64,000 bases of DNA, from NCBI GenBank assembly GCA_033961575.1, contig CM066733.1, positions 106,669,921-106,733,920 of the forward strand, read 5' to 3'. This stretch comes from Aselliscus stoliczkanus (taxonomy: Eukaryota > Chordata > Mammalia > Chiroptera > Hipposideridae). This document shows, in pieces, positions 47,561 to 59,436 of the stretch. Numbering within the stretch: the stretch's first letter is position 1; every line of letters begins with the position of its first letter. The translations under genes were made by a program, and so were the position numbers. The notes below the pieces were generated by a model, which saw nothing but the letters and a program-made list of their open reading frames with translations, was not told where the DNA came from and searched no databases.

Positions 47561-48309
47561 AACAAATCCCCCAAACACGTATCATTTATTCTGGGAATGG
47601 CCAATGGACAAAGAGCAGAATGTGGAAGGGTCTTGAGGGGAGCTTAAAGACACTGAGTGAGGACTAAAAGTAGAGCGAAATATTGGAGTCTGGAGAAAAG
47701 GGCAGATCCTTAGTCCTACCTGATTGTGATAACCTGTCATTCCCGTTTTTGGTAGTTTAATTTTACCGGTTTTAAGATAACTTGGCTTTCTAACCTATAC
47801 TTGTATATATTCCTTGACACGTACAAAGAAACTGAGAATTCAGTATTCATATTTATAGACATACAAGATTAGTTAGAGAAATAGAAGACATATATACCTA
47901 TAAGAAAGAACTTTTAAAATTCCCATTTTTTTGTGTGTTGCTAAAGTGACAACTTTGACTTTGTTATTTTATGAAAATATTAAAATTTCAACTTAACGAC
48001 CACTAGTGGGAGGTAGTTTGAGTAAATAATACATATTTAGTGCATGACAGATACCAAGCCTATCCCACCCAGGCAGTGTGGCACAGTGAGACATGCCCTC
48101 TCTTCACTCCTCGCACATTAACCACACTACACACCACCATGCTGACCAGTCAAATGCCCGCCTACACTGAAGAACACAGAGTGATATACACAACTGGTCA
48201 GTGGTGCAGCACTTGTGACTAGAGACAGTGTGGTAAAATAACCAGTATCAGTAAAAATAAAATTACATTTGAAAAAAAAGGACAAAACAAATCAAGCAAA
48301 ACTGAATGC
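47561..48309. other. Stretch without recognised genes
   Basis: No supported gene. The 60-codon frame at 48040-48222 has no recognised domain. Confidence 0.45.
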
Positions 48310-48324
48310 ACAGACAGACAGACA

Positions 48325-48365
<41 letters not shown>

Positions 48366-48368
48366 ACA
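48310..48368. repeat. (CAGA)n-(CA)n microsatellite
   Basis: A few CAGA units lead into about 20 CA units. Confidence 0.97.
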
Positions 48369-48404
48369 CTACTGTTTACTTATAATCTTCATATTTTCCA
48401 TCAA

Positions 48405-48612
48405 CTATGCTGAGTAGTCTTTCCTAATTATCTCATTTGTCCTCCAAGTATGCATATGAGGAAACTGAGGCATAGAAGGTTAAGTAAACTATCAAAAGTT
48501 ACACAGCTACTCATTGACAGAATTTATGAAAAACAAAACAAAACAAAAACAAAAACAGACAACTTCACCTTCAAAATCCAAGTCCTTAACTGCTGTGGTA
48601 TATTGTCTACAG
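48405..48612 (-). repeat. MIR-like ancient SINE
   Basis: The plus strand reads as a reversed MIR: 'gcatatgaggaaactgaggc', 'atagaaggttaagtaaacta', 'gttacacagctactcattga', then after an AAAAC-rich insert 'caaaatccaagtccttaact'. Confidence 0.75.
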
Positions 48613-48784
48613 AAAATACATCTGGAATATATGAGTGGTCTGTCAATTAATGGTTTTCTTAACATTAAAAAATTACCTGGCCCAAAAGGTCACTAAATCC
48701 TCATTTTAGAAAGTATAAAATTAGGTATGTATACTTATCACAGAATCCAATGCATATATTGTGAAAGGTAAAAGATTATAGATA

Positions 48785-49270
48785 GGGCTGGCCATGTGGC
48801 GCATTGGTTAAGAGCTGGTTTAGGGATGCCAGCGGCCCTGGTTCAGATCCCACATATGAGGGCCGGTGACACTGCCCTCTACAGCTAACAACAGCTCCAC
48901 CTGGAGCTGGGCTGCTATGAGTCCCCGGGGATGGCATAGCTGCAGCCCCTGCTGCAGTGGGCTGCCATAGGCTACAGTGAGTGGCCGGCAGCCAGCATGA
49001 GCACCTGGCAGCCAGCGTAAACTGCCAATAGCCACAGTGAGTGGCCATCCAGAGGCCAGCGACCGATCTGCCTCAGCCGGGAAGAGCGCAATGATGATAC
49101 CAACATGGGCCAGTGAAGCAACGTCCTCCACAACTAGACTGAAGAACAAAAAGACAGCAACTTGTCTGTTCCCCTTCCCCGATTCCCCAATGCTGTTCCC
49201 CTCCCCCAATTCCCCAATAAAATCTTTAAAAAAATAAAAAATAAAAATAAACAATACTCCTTAAAAAAAA
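48785..49270 (+). mobile_element. Long SINE (type B, subfamily ii)
   Basis: GGGCTGGCCATGTGGCGCAT head, B box GGTTCAGATCC (one change), body, and end CCCCAATAAAATCTTTAAAA. Subfamily ii states are present: ATGGGCC block, CACATATGAGGG and GAGCTGG. The target-site duplication attatagata is at 48775-48784 and 49271-49280. The tail has a second A-run after 'aacaatactcctt'. Confidence 0.92.
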
Positions 49271-49280
49271 ATTATAGATA

Positions 49281-51255
49281 AAGTTGTAGTTTTACTATCA
49301 TTGCTAAGATTGATACCACAGCAATGTTTCAGAATAGCTGTGCTGCTATTCCTCAGCAATGGAATAATGCAATTTGACAACAGAAAAATTATGACTGCCT
49401 TCTCATTTGTTTCAGTCTTAATTTAGAAAGTGATATTTGCTTATCTTGCACAATCTTGGAATCCTGACAGAGTCAGTTTATAAAGCAGATGCTAGAGTCT
49501 GAGAATATTTGAGTGTTTGTTTAATTTAATTATACCCATTACTTTTTAAGTGTGTTTCTTTTGAGTAAGACAGAACATATCAGAAGAGAAGCCATATAAA
49601 TTATTTCTTTTGTGGACTCATCATCAAAAAGATACAGAAATTTAAAGCCTTTTGTTGTTCTATTTGGCAGAATAAACTAAGACCTCAGAACAAATAGAAG
49701 TCTTCCTAAGCTTCTTGTTTGTCTTGTGAGCTGAGATATAAGCAGTGATCAAGCTTTATGTGCTCCAAAAGCATTACAGAGCAGTCAGTGCTTTATGTCT
49801 TGTCTAATACATATGGATGTAGCAGCTTTTCATGAAGGGAGTAGCTCTGCCATCGGTATAAGAGAGGGAATAAGTTATCTAATTCTAAGCTAAGGCTAGG
49901 AAGGTCAGCCAAAGGAGCACACTTTATTTCACTTTTAGGGCTAGCTTGAATGTTAGCAACTGTTGCTGGAAGCTTAGGCTTCAATCCAAGCGTGACAAGA
50001 AAAATATAAAAAATAAATAAATAAAGCGAGACAGCAAAAACATGGAAGAAATCAATAGACTAAATGAGGTTGTGTTTGTTTTTCATTTAGTTTTGTATGT
50101 TAGAGGAATTGATTTGTCATCCAAACAATAAAATCCGTGAGAGCTAATTAAATACAAACCTCTTATTACCTAAATTTTCTCTCAACAAAGTATGGTATTA
50201 AAATGTCAGTAACAATAACAACCTAAGAAGCCAAGAGAAATGGAATCAATGACCCACATGAAGAAATCATATGAGAGTAGCTTAGATGGTCAGAATTTCA
50301 ACTACTATTGAGAAATGTTATCTCATACTTGTATAATACATTATTTTAAAAGGACTTCAGAAGGAAAAACATAGCCACAGACATTTCTCATGACATTCCT
50401 GATTTTAGCATAAAATTTCTTTATTATTAAGAAGAAGTTTTTAAAATAAAAAGGCTAAACTTCTCTGATTATCAATCTTCATAGCTTTGTCTAAATATAT
50501 GTAATAGGTTGTATCATGTTGTTTGATAGTAAATTCAGTGGAGATAATTCTAATTTTTAAGGTAACATATACATTTGGGAAAATTTTATTTTTCAAAATA
50601 TATTATGAAATTAATGTTTCATGTTTGACACAATAGATTATTATACTGAGTTTTAATTAAGTGGTATTTTTTTTATTCAATCCTTAAGTAATAACATTCT
50701 ATAATTTTCAAGAATATTTAGATGTGCCTATTATGTAAAATGTGCTTATTACTTTTAATATACAAGATATGAAATATTTGTTCAACAAACTGAACACTCA
50801 TACACTATATTAAATAATCTACTAATTTAAAAAATTTCTAATATCCATAACCTGGAACATCATAAATGTGAAATATTGAATTTTAGCAGACTAAATCTCA
50901 GTTCAGTTGCAGACCAAAAAAGTTAAGATTCTAGAAAGAGGAATAAAAAATGTAGTATAAAACTAGACTAAAAGTATCTATTATGTAATTGTTATGGCAA
51001 AACGTATAGAGGACCCTCCCAAAAAACTATCACAATTTCTAGGGAGTTAAATAAACCCTCTCAGAAGAGGTGGTATTTAAAGTAAGCATTGAGAAATAAA
51101 TAGTGTTAAATAAATAGATTTGTTTGTTAGTGAGATAATTTTGACAGTAATATGACGAATGTATAGAAACTGAGAGAAGCTGGTGGCTGGTGTATTTCAT
51201 TTTCAATATTTTAAAATAAATACATTTAAATTTTTTAATAATTATAAAATTTATT
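49281..51255. other. AT-rich stretch without recognised genes
   Basis: No supported gene or confident repeat in about 2 kb. Confidence 0.5.
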
Positions 51256-51259
51256 TTAA

Positions 51260-51840
51260 AATTTTTAGATAATTAAAATTTCAATGAACACCAATATGCA
51301 CATCAGCTAGATTCAATTTTTAACACCTTGCCACATTTGCTACATGTATATAAAGCAACAATTCAGCATGCATCTACTAAAAATAGAGACATTTTCTAAA
51401 TACCATTTAATAAAAAAAAATCCCTAAAACAGTTGAAATCCAGTCCATATTTTAATTTTCATAATTGTCTCAAACATGCCTTTCTTTTTTATCTTTTTTT
51501 CAATGTTTACACATTGTACACTGATACCTCTCTAGCCTCCTTCAATCTAGAAAGAGATCGCCATCTCACAGTTTCCACATGGCATAGAGTTTTGGAAGAG
51601 TCAAGTGCTGCTATCTTACAAGAATGACACAGTCTGGATTTGTCTGATTACGTCTTTGAGTGTTATTAAACTGATTTCTCTAGAAAATGGAAGTTAGGTT
51701 TAAAGGGCTGATTAGATTCTGGTGAGACTTTATTTGGTGTGGACTCTTCAGAGGTAACATGCCATTATGATGCACATCAGGTCAGGCAGACCCTCTATTG
51801 TTTAAGGTAGTTCTATGTCTCATTTCGCTTCTTGTAATAT
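51260..51840 (+). repeat. Ancient repeat, possibly L1ME-type 3' sequence
   Basis: The order 'caatgaacaccaatatgcac', 'gcatctactaaaaatagaga', 'cagtccatattttaattttc', 'gtctggatttgtctgattac' and 'tggaagttaggtttaaaggg' matches my memory of a very old mammalian LINE 3' sequence. The exact family is uncertain. Confidence 0.5.
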
Positions 51841-51911
51841 TATTTTGTTTTTATTCATTCTCTTTTTGAAGGAGAGCTTTGCTGTTATGAATGATGCTAC
51901 CATGAGCATAT

Positions 51912-51913
<2 letters not shown>

Positions 51914-51952
<39 letters not shown>
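51914..51952. repeat. (GT)n microsatellite
   Basis: About 19 GT units. Confidence 0.98.
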
Positions 51953-51954
<2 letters not shown>

Positions 51955-52199
51955 ATGTTTATCTAGGATATAAATCTAAAAGGGAATTATCAAGTAATAA
52001 GTTATACTCATGTTTCATATTAAAAAAAATAATGACAAATTATTTTCCAAGGCAGTTGCACCAGTTTACACTTTTTATGTTTTACTCTCACCCCTCTATT
52101 TAATCTTTATCCATATTTAGTGTTGTTAGGTAGATTTTTATCAATTGCTTAGTTTTAAACAGACTCCTTTATGATTGTGTACTTTACTGTAACTATAGG

Positions 52200-52352
52200 T
52201 AAAAAAGTAGATTAAAATAGCACACGAGGGAACTTGGGGGGTTATGGCTATGTTAACTACCTAAAGTGCGCTAAGTGAGGGGTATATATATCAAATTGTA
52301 TACCTTACATATGTATAATTTATTGCATGTCAGTTATACCCCAATAAAACAT
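52200..52352 (+). mobile_element. Old LINE-1 3'UTR fragment
   Basis: The text 'atatcaaattgtatacctta', 'ttatgcatgt'-like text and the end 'cagttataccccaataaaac' resemble the 3' end of old mammalian L1. No target-site duplication was resolved. Confidence 0.55.
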
Positions 52353-52732
52353 AAAAGTGTCTTATATTCATAAAGTAAGCTACTTTTTCACAATGTGCTA
52401 TTCGTATGCACTATTTAATATAGTTTCTTAGTGTTTGCTTAGTGTTCTATCCTAATGAGATTGTTCATTATGCATTCCATTTTTTATTTCTATCTTTTTT
52501 TCCTTTGTTCAAAAACATAACCAAGACTAGAACTTGTCTGCCAGTAGTTTATTTGGGAAGGGTGCAAAAGCATGTGAGAGCAAAGAGCATGAGACAGAGA
52601 AAGCCAAAACAAATACAGTTTGAATTAATAAACTGGTTACCACTGTGTGCAGCTATGGCCCATTCTTGCTGAGGACCCTCTCGGCAGGATTCAATTATGA
52701 TAATTTTTTTTTTTTACTGGTTTATGTATGTG
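52353..52732. other. Stretch without recognised genes
   Basis: No supported gene; the sequence at 52520-52690 may be an old repeat that I cannot name. Confidence 0.4.
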
Positions 52733-52734
52733 TA

Positions 52735-54022
52735 TTGGGTTGTTGGAAAAATCATGACACATATTTGCAACAGATGGCACTAGTTCATTTTTGGAAGTAT
52801 GGGAGTCATTCGCATGTATGTTATTGCTACGACATTTGACAGCTGACAGTTCTAGCTTCACTTTTTTAAAAAATTGAGCGATTTGGTTGAGTTTTGGAGA
52901 TTTTACAACACGTTGAAGATGGAAGACCAAACTGTGCCTTTTTGCCATATTTTACTGTTTTACCTCCATAAAGGGAAGAATGTGCATCAAGCTTGCGAAA
53001 AGTTGCATAAAGTTTATGGTGACAATGCTCTACAAGAACGTCAGTGCCAACGATGGTTCACAAAATTCCGTGCTGGTGATTTTGATCTCAATGACGATCC
53101 TTGGTCAGGGAGGCCCACAGAGGTTGATGACGACAAAATAAAGGCATTGATTGAGTCAAACCCAGGTTACATGACACGAGAGATTGCAGAAACATTGAAC
53201 ATCCGTCATTCAAGCATTCACGACCACATGAAGAAGCTGGGATAGGTAAGCAAGTTCGATATTTGGGTTCCACATGAACTCAAAGAAGTTCATTTGAAGG
53301 TGCATATAAACATCTGCAATATGCTCATTAAATGTGAGGAAAACAATCCTTTTTTGAAGCGACTGATAACTGGTGATGAGAAGTGGATTGTTTACAACAA
53401 TGTGGTCACAAACAGTCTTGTTCTCAACGTTATGATTCACCTCAAACGATATCGAAAGCAGACATTCATCAAAGGAAGGTTATGCTCTCAGTGTGGTGGG
53501 ATTTTAAAGATGTCATGTTTTTTGAACTCCTACCAAGGAATAAAACAATCAATTAAAATGTGCACTGTCGGCAATTGGACAGTTTGAACGAATCCATCAT
53601 CCAGAAATGTCCAGAGCTTGTTAATTGTAAAGGAGTTGTGTTCCATCGTGAGAATGCAAGACCACACACAAGTTTGATCACCTGTCAAAAATTACTGGAG
53701 CTTGGATAGGATATGTTGCCACACCCACCATACTCGCCTGACCTTGTGCCGTCAGACTTCCACTTGTTTTGGTCTCTTCAAAACTCCTTTTGTGGTATAA
53801 TATTCAATTCAGATGAGGCTGTAAATCAGCACCTTGCTCAGTTTTTTTGCAAATAAAGACAGGTCCTTCTATGAACGAGGAATTATGAAGCTCACTGAAA
53901 GATGGCAAAAGGTTATCAAACAAAACGGACACTATATCATTGATTGATCTTTGTTCTTTATATAAACAAATAACCTTTGAGAAACATAGACAAAATATGT
54001 CATGACTTTTCCAACAACCCAA
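52735..54022 (+). mobile_element. Mariner transposon, full length, inactivated
   Basis: A 1288-bp element, the usual mariner length. Its 25-bp terminal inverted repeats differ at one base: the left (52735-52759) starts ttgggttgttggaaaaatca; the right (53998-54022) on the minus strand starts ttgggttgttggaaaagtca. The TA target duplications are at 52733-52734 and 54023-54024. The single internal gene is broken. Confidence 0.95.
52919..53946 (+). pseudogene. Mariner transposase, broken
   Basis: The transposase would bind the inverted repeats and cut and paste the element at TA. The likely start is MEDQTVPFCH at 52919; the open frame begins earlier, at 52874. The N-terminal helix-turn-helix region includes RQCQRWFTKFRAGDFDLNDD and IAETLNIRHSSIHDHMKKLG. 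A TAG at 53243-53245 replaces a residue just before VSKFDIWVPHELKE, and the same frame continues. The first catalytic Asp is in LITGDEKWIVY. A frameshift follows before the segment read as LSVWWDFKDVMFFELLP. The second catalytic position reads FHRENARPH, with Glu where mariners have Asp. The third Asp is in PPYSPDLVPSDFHLF. Later stops occur near 53855 and beyond. Confidence 0.9.
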
Positions 54023-54024
54023 TA

Positions 54025-55120
54025 TTTTCTTTTTCCTGTCATCAACATGTTTATTATTATTGCAAAAGAACAGTTTTTCCATGATTACTAAAATAGAATA
54101 CATGTAAAGATCTGCATCTAGACCATATACACACACAGAGAGGGAAGAAAAGTAAAAAGCAGAACACAAAATTGAAGCTGAGGTACACAGCAGTACTTGG
54201 TAAAATTCTTACAGTGTGTAAGGGATTGGCCCATTGCACATAAAGCTGAAATCATAGGTTTCACTGAAGGGATATGGCATCGGGTACTAACATTAGGGTG
54301 ATTTAAAAATATGGGCCTCTCCTTCCAAAACATGGTCGGTGCTATGTCCCCTTTAAGAGAATCTTCCAACTTTGCCTTGCTTGCATGCATAACCACTCTG
54401 GGAGCCCTTAGCCACTATGCAAAAAGTTCAAACTCTCAGTAGTCACCATGCTATGAGGAAACTCAAGTCACATGGAGAGGGCACATATAGGTCCCATTCC
54501 TAGTTGATCCGTGACAAGTCATATCAGCCTAGATGACAGAAACATGAATGAAGTATCAAGATACTTCTTGCCCTCTGTTGCACAAGTCAACTGCAGCTAT
54601 TTCAGTCTTTCCATTTGAGGCCCCGGATAAGACATCGAGATAAGTCTTCTCAGATGTGTCTTATCAGAATACCTGCCCCACACAATGAAATGGTCATTGT
54701 TTTATGCCACTTACTTTGGCATGACTTTTATGCCAAAATCTGGTATAAATAATATACGGTAAAAGCACTAAAATGGCTTTCTTGTATAGTTCTTGTTTGT
54801 ATGTAGTAATAAGGCTATATAATTAGGAGAGTGTTTCTCTTTTTTTCTCTCTATCAAGAGTTCAGACTTGAACTCTGTTCTTGAATCACCTTACTTATTC
54901 AAGAAAGACGCTTCCATTTGATATAAATCAATTTGTTTTTTTGTCTGAATTCTTTTCTGGTTGGCTGGGTCCCATGAAGATATGGCACACTTCAATAAAG
55001 GATAGCAAACAGATGGAAAAAAAGAAAAAAAAAAATTAACCAGGCTTTAGTCTATTCCTGCAAATCAGAAACACTAATGAAAGGGAAATTCTCTCCCTTT
55101 TTGTTTTTGTCAAGTATTTC
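54025..55120. other. Stretch without recognised genes
   Basis: No supported gene. Overlapping minus-strand frames at 53804-54396 have no recognised domains. Confidence 0.5.
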
Positions 55121-55124
55121 CTTC

Positions 55125-55290
55125 CATATTGTTTCATTTAATTTACACACCACACTTCTTGCTATTTGTTTTATCATCACACTTAGAGATGAACATCCTG
55201 AATTTCACAGGGATGAACTGATTGCTACAGGTCACATAGCTAATAAGTGGCACACATGAAATTGAAGCTAAAATCTGATTCCCAGGACTT
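55125..55290 (-). repeat. MIR-like ancient SINE
   Basis: The plus strand reads as a reversed MIR: 'gagatgaacatcctgaattt', 'gctacaggtcacatagctaa', 'taagtggcacacatgaaatt', 'ctgattcccaggactt'. It is diverged. Confidence 0.65.
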
Positions 55291-55304
55291 AAATATAAAT
55301 ACTC

Positions 55305-55734
55305 GGGCCAGCCGAGTGGCACACTGGTTAAGCACTGGTTTTGGGATGCCAGCGGCCCCAGTTCGGATCCCACATGAGGGCCAGTGACACTGGCCTCTAC
55401 AGCTAACAACAGCTCCATTTGGAGCTGGGCTGTGCGAGCCCCGGTGATGGTGTGGGCTGCAGCCCCTGCTGCAGTGGGCTGCCATAGGCTGCAGTGAGTG
55501 GCCCGCAGCCAGCGTGAGCGGCTGACAGCCAAGCGTGAGCTGCCAATAGCCGCGATGAGTGACATCCGGAGGTCAGCGACCGATCTGTCTCATCCGGGAA
55601 GAGTGCAATGACGATACCAACAGTGAAGCAACATCCTCCGCAACCAAACTGAAAAACAAGAAAACGGCAACTTGTCTGTTCCCCTTCCCCGATTCCCCAA
55701 CGCTGCTCCCCTCCACCAATTCCCCAATAAAATC

Positions 55735-55773
<39 letters not shown>
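55305..55773 (+). mobile_element. Long SINE (type B, subfamily i)
   Basis: GGGCCAGCCGAGTGGCACAC head, B box GGTTCGGATCC, and end CCCCAATAAAATCTTTAAAA followed by a (TA)n microsatellite in the tail. Subfamily i states: ATGGGCC block absent, CACATGAGGG. The target-site duplication atataaatactc is at 55293-55304 and 55774-55785. Confidence 0.93.
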
Positions 55774-55782
<9 letters not shown>

Positions 55783-55785
55783 CTC

Positions 55786-56822
55786 AATCTATTTCCTACT
55801 ATACACAAAGCAGTCAAAAAATGTTAACAATTATTGGCAATGTTACTACTCAAACATTATTTCATTATGCATATTTTAGATAAATAGTGTCAGCAATTGC
55901 AGTTTTTCTAGAAATCTATAACAAGGAATATATCACTCATTTAAATGGCATTTCCATGTTAATTTGCTCTTTTAGATATTTCAAGCAATTTAGTTTCTCA
56001 CAGATAATACACATATATGTGCCTTTTATACTTTTTACATTATATAATTGATTGCTCTGATATGTTTAGAAGTGCAAGTTTATTTTAATGAAATGACCAA
56101 AAATTTATGTTATAAATGTCCTACATTTTCATTTAATTGCAGTACAATATCCAGATCCTAACATGTAGTGTTTTGTTTGTTTTATTCAGAATGTGTTGAG
56201 GAAAAAAATAATTAATGGCTTTATTCTTACTGAGACATTCCTTGTTCTTATTGATTGTACTTAATTTTTTTCTATCTAGAGGACATGTTTCTTCCTTTTA
56301 TGTACAATTGCACACAAACTTGTTAGTTTTCTTAGAAAACTTTTTTAATCTTTCAATATTGCTTTCATTCAGAAATAAGGATCTCCTTATATTTAAATTT
56401 TTTATTGTAAATCATGATTATATTCCTAGTTATGAGAAACTATTTTGTTATGATTAAAAAAAACTTAGCAAGTCAGTATACAAGGATAAATTAAGTGTCA
56501 TTGCTAAAGCTAATGAAAGGAAATAAAGTTTTGGTTAATCTATCATTTTTTGTTTACGCATTAGTAATACTTCTGTGGAAGAGAACAAGAAATGGCAGGT
56601 AAAAAAATGACTGTGATATGTATGTGAAATCTTGAATAAGAAAAAATAAAATTATCTGAATAGGTAAACAGATGTTTGAGAGTGCTTGAACAAGGACAGG
56701 AAAGAGAAATACCCTTTTAACCCAACTCTCTCAGACATTTGTGGAGAGGAATAAAATACTCTGAGGACAAAGTCCATCATTTGAGAAAGGGACAAGCAAC
56801 AAAGTGAATAGTGGATTACATC
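55786..56822. other. AT-rich stretch without recognised genes
   Basis: No supported gene. The 80-codon frame at 56215-56457 is hydrophobic and low-information, without a recognised domain. Confidence 0.5.
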
Positions 56823-56830
56823 AAAATGAG

Positions 56831-56969
56831 GGCTGGCCGAGTGGCTCAGTTGGTTAAGAGCTCATTCAAGAGTGCAAGCTGAGCTCTGAGCAACAGCGGT
56901 TCGAGGCCGGCCCAAGCTGAGTTGCGGTTGAGCTGCCAACAGGTGGCAGGATGGCTCAGCTAAAAATAA
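56831..56969 (+). mobile_element. tRNA-derived SINE, type C
   Basis: GGCTGGCCGAGTGGCTCAGT head, B box GGTTCGAGGCC, body end 'ggatggctcagctaaaa', short A-rich tail. The target-site duplication aaaatgag is at 56823-56830 and 56970-56977. Confidence 0.9.
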
Positions 56970-57157
56970 AAAATGAGAAGAAATAGGACAAGAATGTAAT
57001 GCTGAGGAGAACCTTCGAAAAGGTCATTCCCAAAAAAAATTCTTCTAAGAATTGCCTCTTTTACTCAGTGCTTAATCCTTAAACAGTAAGAGGGTTGCCA
57101 AGGATGTTGCATTTATATATTGTACTTCAATTCTATTATCTTTAAAAATGGTATCTT

Positions 57158-57600
57158 GGGCAGGCCGAGTGGCGCATTGGTTAAGCGCTGGTTTTGGGAT
57201 GCCAGCGGCCCCGGTTCGGATCCCACATGAGGGCCAGTGACACTGCCCTCTACAGCTAACAACAGCTCCACCTGGAGCTGGGCTGTGCGAGCCCTGGCGA
57301 TGATGTAGGCTGCAGCCCTGCTGCAGTGGGCTGCCATAGGCTGCAGTGAGTGGCCCGCAGCCAGCGTGAGCGGCTGGCAGCCAAGCGTGAGCTGCCAATA
57401 GCCGCGGTGAGCGACATCCAGAGGCCAGCGACCGATCTGCCTCATCCGGGAAGAGCGCAATGACGATACCAACAGTGAAGCAACATCCTCCGCAACTAAA
57501 CTGAAGAACAAAAAGACAGCAACTTGTCTGTTCCCCTTCCCTGATTCCCCAACGCTGTTCCCCTCCACCAATTCCCCAATAAAATCTTTAAAAAAAAAAA
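57158..57600 (+). mobile_element. Long SINE (type B, subfamily i)
   Basis: GGGCAGGCCGAGTGGCGCAT head, B box GGTTCGGATCC, and end CCCCAATAAAATCTTTAAAA. Subfamily i states: ATGGGCC block absent, CACATGAGGG, GCGCTGG. The perfect 14-bp target-site duplication aaaaatggtatctt is at 57144-57157 and 57601-57614. The uninterrupted A-tail suggests a young copy. Confidence 0.95.
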
Positions 57601-57614
57601 AAAAATGGTATCTT

Positions 57615-58682
57615 AAGCTAGATTATATTTTCTATCTCATTTACCCTATCAAATCTTTTCATTGTCTTGGTAATATTTATACTACACAACCCTGGTTTTC
57701 ATTCTTTCTCTTTCTCTGAGTGTGTGTGTGTGTGTGCGCGCACACGCACGCGTGTGTATGTGTTTTGTTTTGTTTGTTTTTTAGTGGTTTCCTTCATGAC
57801 ATGTCTTCCACTATCACTTTTAAAAATTATTTTTATGAAGAGACTTAAGATGTTTTATATGTTCTATCCATTAATTCTATATATAGGCAATTCTCTTAAA
57901 ATAAACTATGAAAGGTAATTTTATATATTCTTCTATCTATATATCTATCTACCTACCTACCTATTCATACATCCATACCAACTTTCTTATCAAGGTTCTA
58001 TTTATGATACTGTAACAGGATGTGACATGGGAATATTTCTGTCTTAGTGTTAATGACAAGTACCTCCTCCTAAACTGAGATGCCAGGACATATTACAAGT
58101 AAGGAAAACTGATTCTGCTCTCCTTATATATAATTCATTACTCTTTTATACACATAAATAGAAGAAATTAAAAATAACTCGGTTGTTTGAAGAATGTTGA
58201 TGTCCTGTTAGGTAGGGGGTGCTGTATCTCCCCCTTTATTCCCTATGTACCAAGTAAGGGACATTTTAAGAGAATGATTTATAGAGACAAATGATGCTCC
58301 CAGATGGGCCACATGTTCCTAAACAGCAAACACTTGTAAGACCATTATATACTGCTGCCAGATGGGTGTAAAACATGGTTTTGGAATGCAGCCTGAATTT
58401 TCAATGTTTGGAAAGGCAAAAATGCCAAGTGAACAGCAAGGAGAGAATTGAGCTCAAATTGGCTTAAAGAGACTTCTCCCCAAAATATAACCTGGTAGAG
58501 TGTAATGACCTGAGTAGAAAAAGGTTACGTGGGGGCAAATGTCAAGGAAGAAGCTGAAAGGAAGTAATAAGTAAGAAACATTAAATCTGGAGGCAGGGCC
58601 ACTCTTTGAGCTTGCAAGTCCTCAGGCAAATATATTTTGTGGTGCCTGTGTATGAATGCGGTTTGTTTAAAATGGTATTACA
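57615..58682. other. Stretch without recognised genes, with microsatellites
   Basis: No supported gene. An alternating GT/GC/AC tract is at 57718-57762, and a (CTAT)/(CTAC) run is at 57935-57966. Confidence 0.6.
57718..57762. repeat. Alternating purine-pyrimidine (GT)n-(GC)n-(AC)n tract
   Basis: GT units lead into gcgcgcacacgcacgcgtgt and back to GT. The CpG-containing, strictly alternating centre is the type of sequence that favours Z-DNA. Confidence 0.95.
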
Positions 58683-58697
58683 AAATATATGATGTTA

Positions 58698-58815
58698 GGG
58701 CCGGCTGAGTGGCGTGGTGGTTAAGCCCTGGCTTGGGAAGCCAGCGGCCCCGGTTCGGTCCCACATATGAGGGCCAGTGACACTGCCCTCAAAAACAAAA
58801 AAACAAAAAAACAAA
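58698..58815 (+). mobile_element. Short SINE (type A)
   Basis: GGGCCGGCTGAGTGGCGTGG head, box B GGTTCGGTCCC (one base short), body end CACTGCCCTC, (AAAAAAC)n tail. The perfect target-site duplication aaatatatgatgt is at 58683-58695 and 58816-58828. Confidence 0.92.
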
Positions 58816-58917
58816 AAATATATGATGTCCTTGCCTTGCTTGAATTATTTTTGCCCTGGTTGTGTCATGGTTAATTTCTTCATTGACAATAAGTACTCAG
58901 CTTACATGCTACTGTGG

Positions 58918-59436
58918 TAAACAGGCTCTTAAGTGACCTTCCATGATATCCATGTCCTGGTATTCATGCCACTATGCTCTTATATTCATATAATTTTCTC
59001 CCTTTGAGAGTGGACTGGATGTACTGAGCTGCTTAGAATCAATAGTATATGGCAGAAATGATGCAATGCCACTCTTGAAACTAGGTTATAAAAAGACTGC
59101 AGCTTTTAATTTGGGTATGCTCTGTCTTGGATTTCCAGTCCTGAAGGAAGTCACTTGCCACATTGTGAGGCAGCTGTGTGTAGAGGCTCAGGTGGTGGGA
59201 GATTCAGCCCTGCCAACAACCGTATGAGTAGACCTGGAATAGATCTTTCACTGTTGAGTTTTCAGATGAGGCCACTGCCCAGCTGAAAGTTTGACTACAT
59301 CTCTTAAGAGACTTTGAACCAAAGACAACCCACTAGCCATTCCCAAATCCTAAGTTATATAAACTAAAATAAATGTTTATTGTTTTAGGCCACTAAATTT
59401 TCAGTTGTTACTCAGTAAAAGATAAGTAATACATTC
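58918..59436 (+). mobile_element. MaLR-type (MLT1-like) LTR
   Basis: The 3' half is diagnostic: 'aaataaatgtttattgtttt', then 'aggccactaaattttcagtt', then 'gataagtaataca'. The 5' half includes 'cactcttgaaactaggttat' and 'aaaaagactgcagcttttaa'. No internal retroviral region is attached. Confidence 0.75.

Noticed and set aside
57158..57240. Possible tRNA genes at the GGCCGGCC heads
   Set aside because: The heads have A- and B-box-like motifs but are followed by SINE bodies, A-tails and target-site duplications, so they are SINEs and not tRNA genes.
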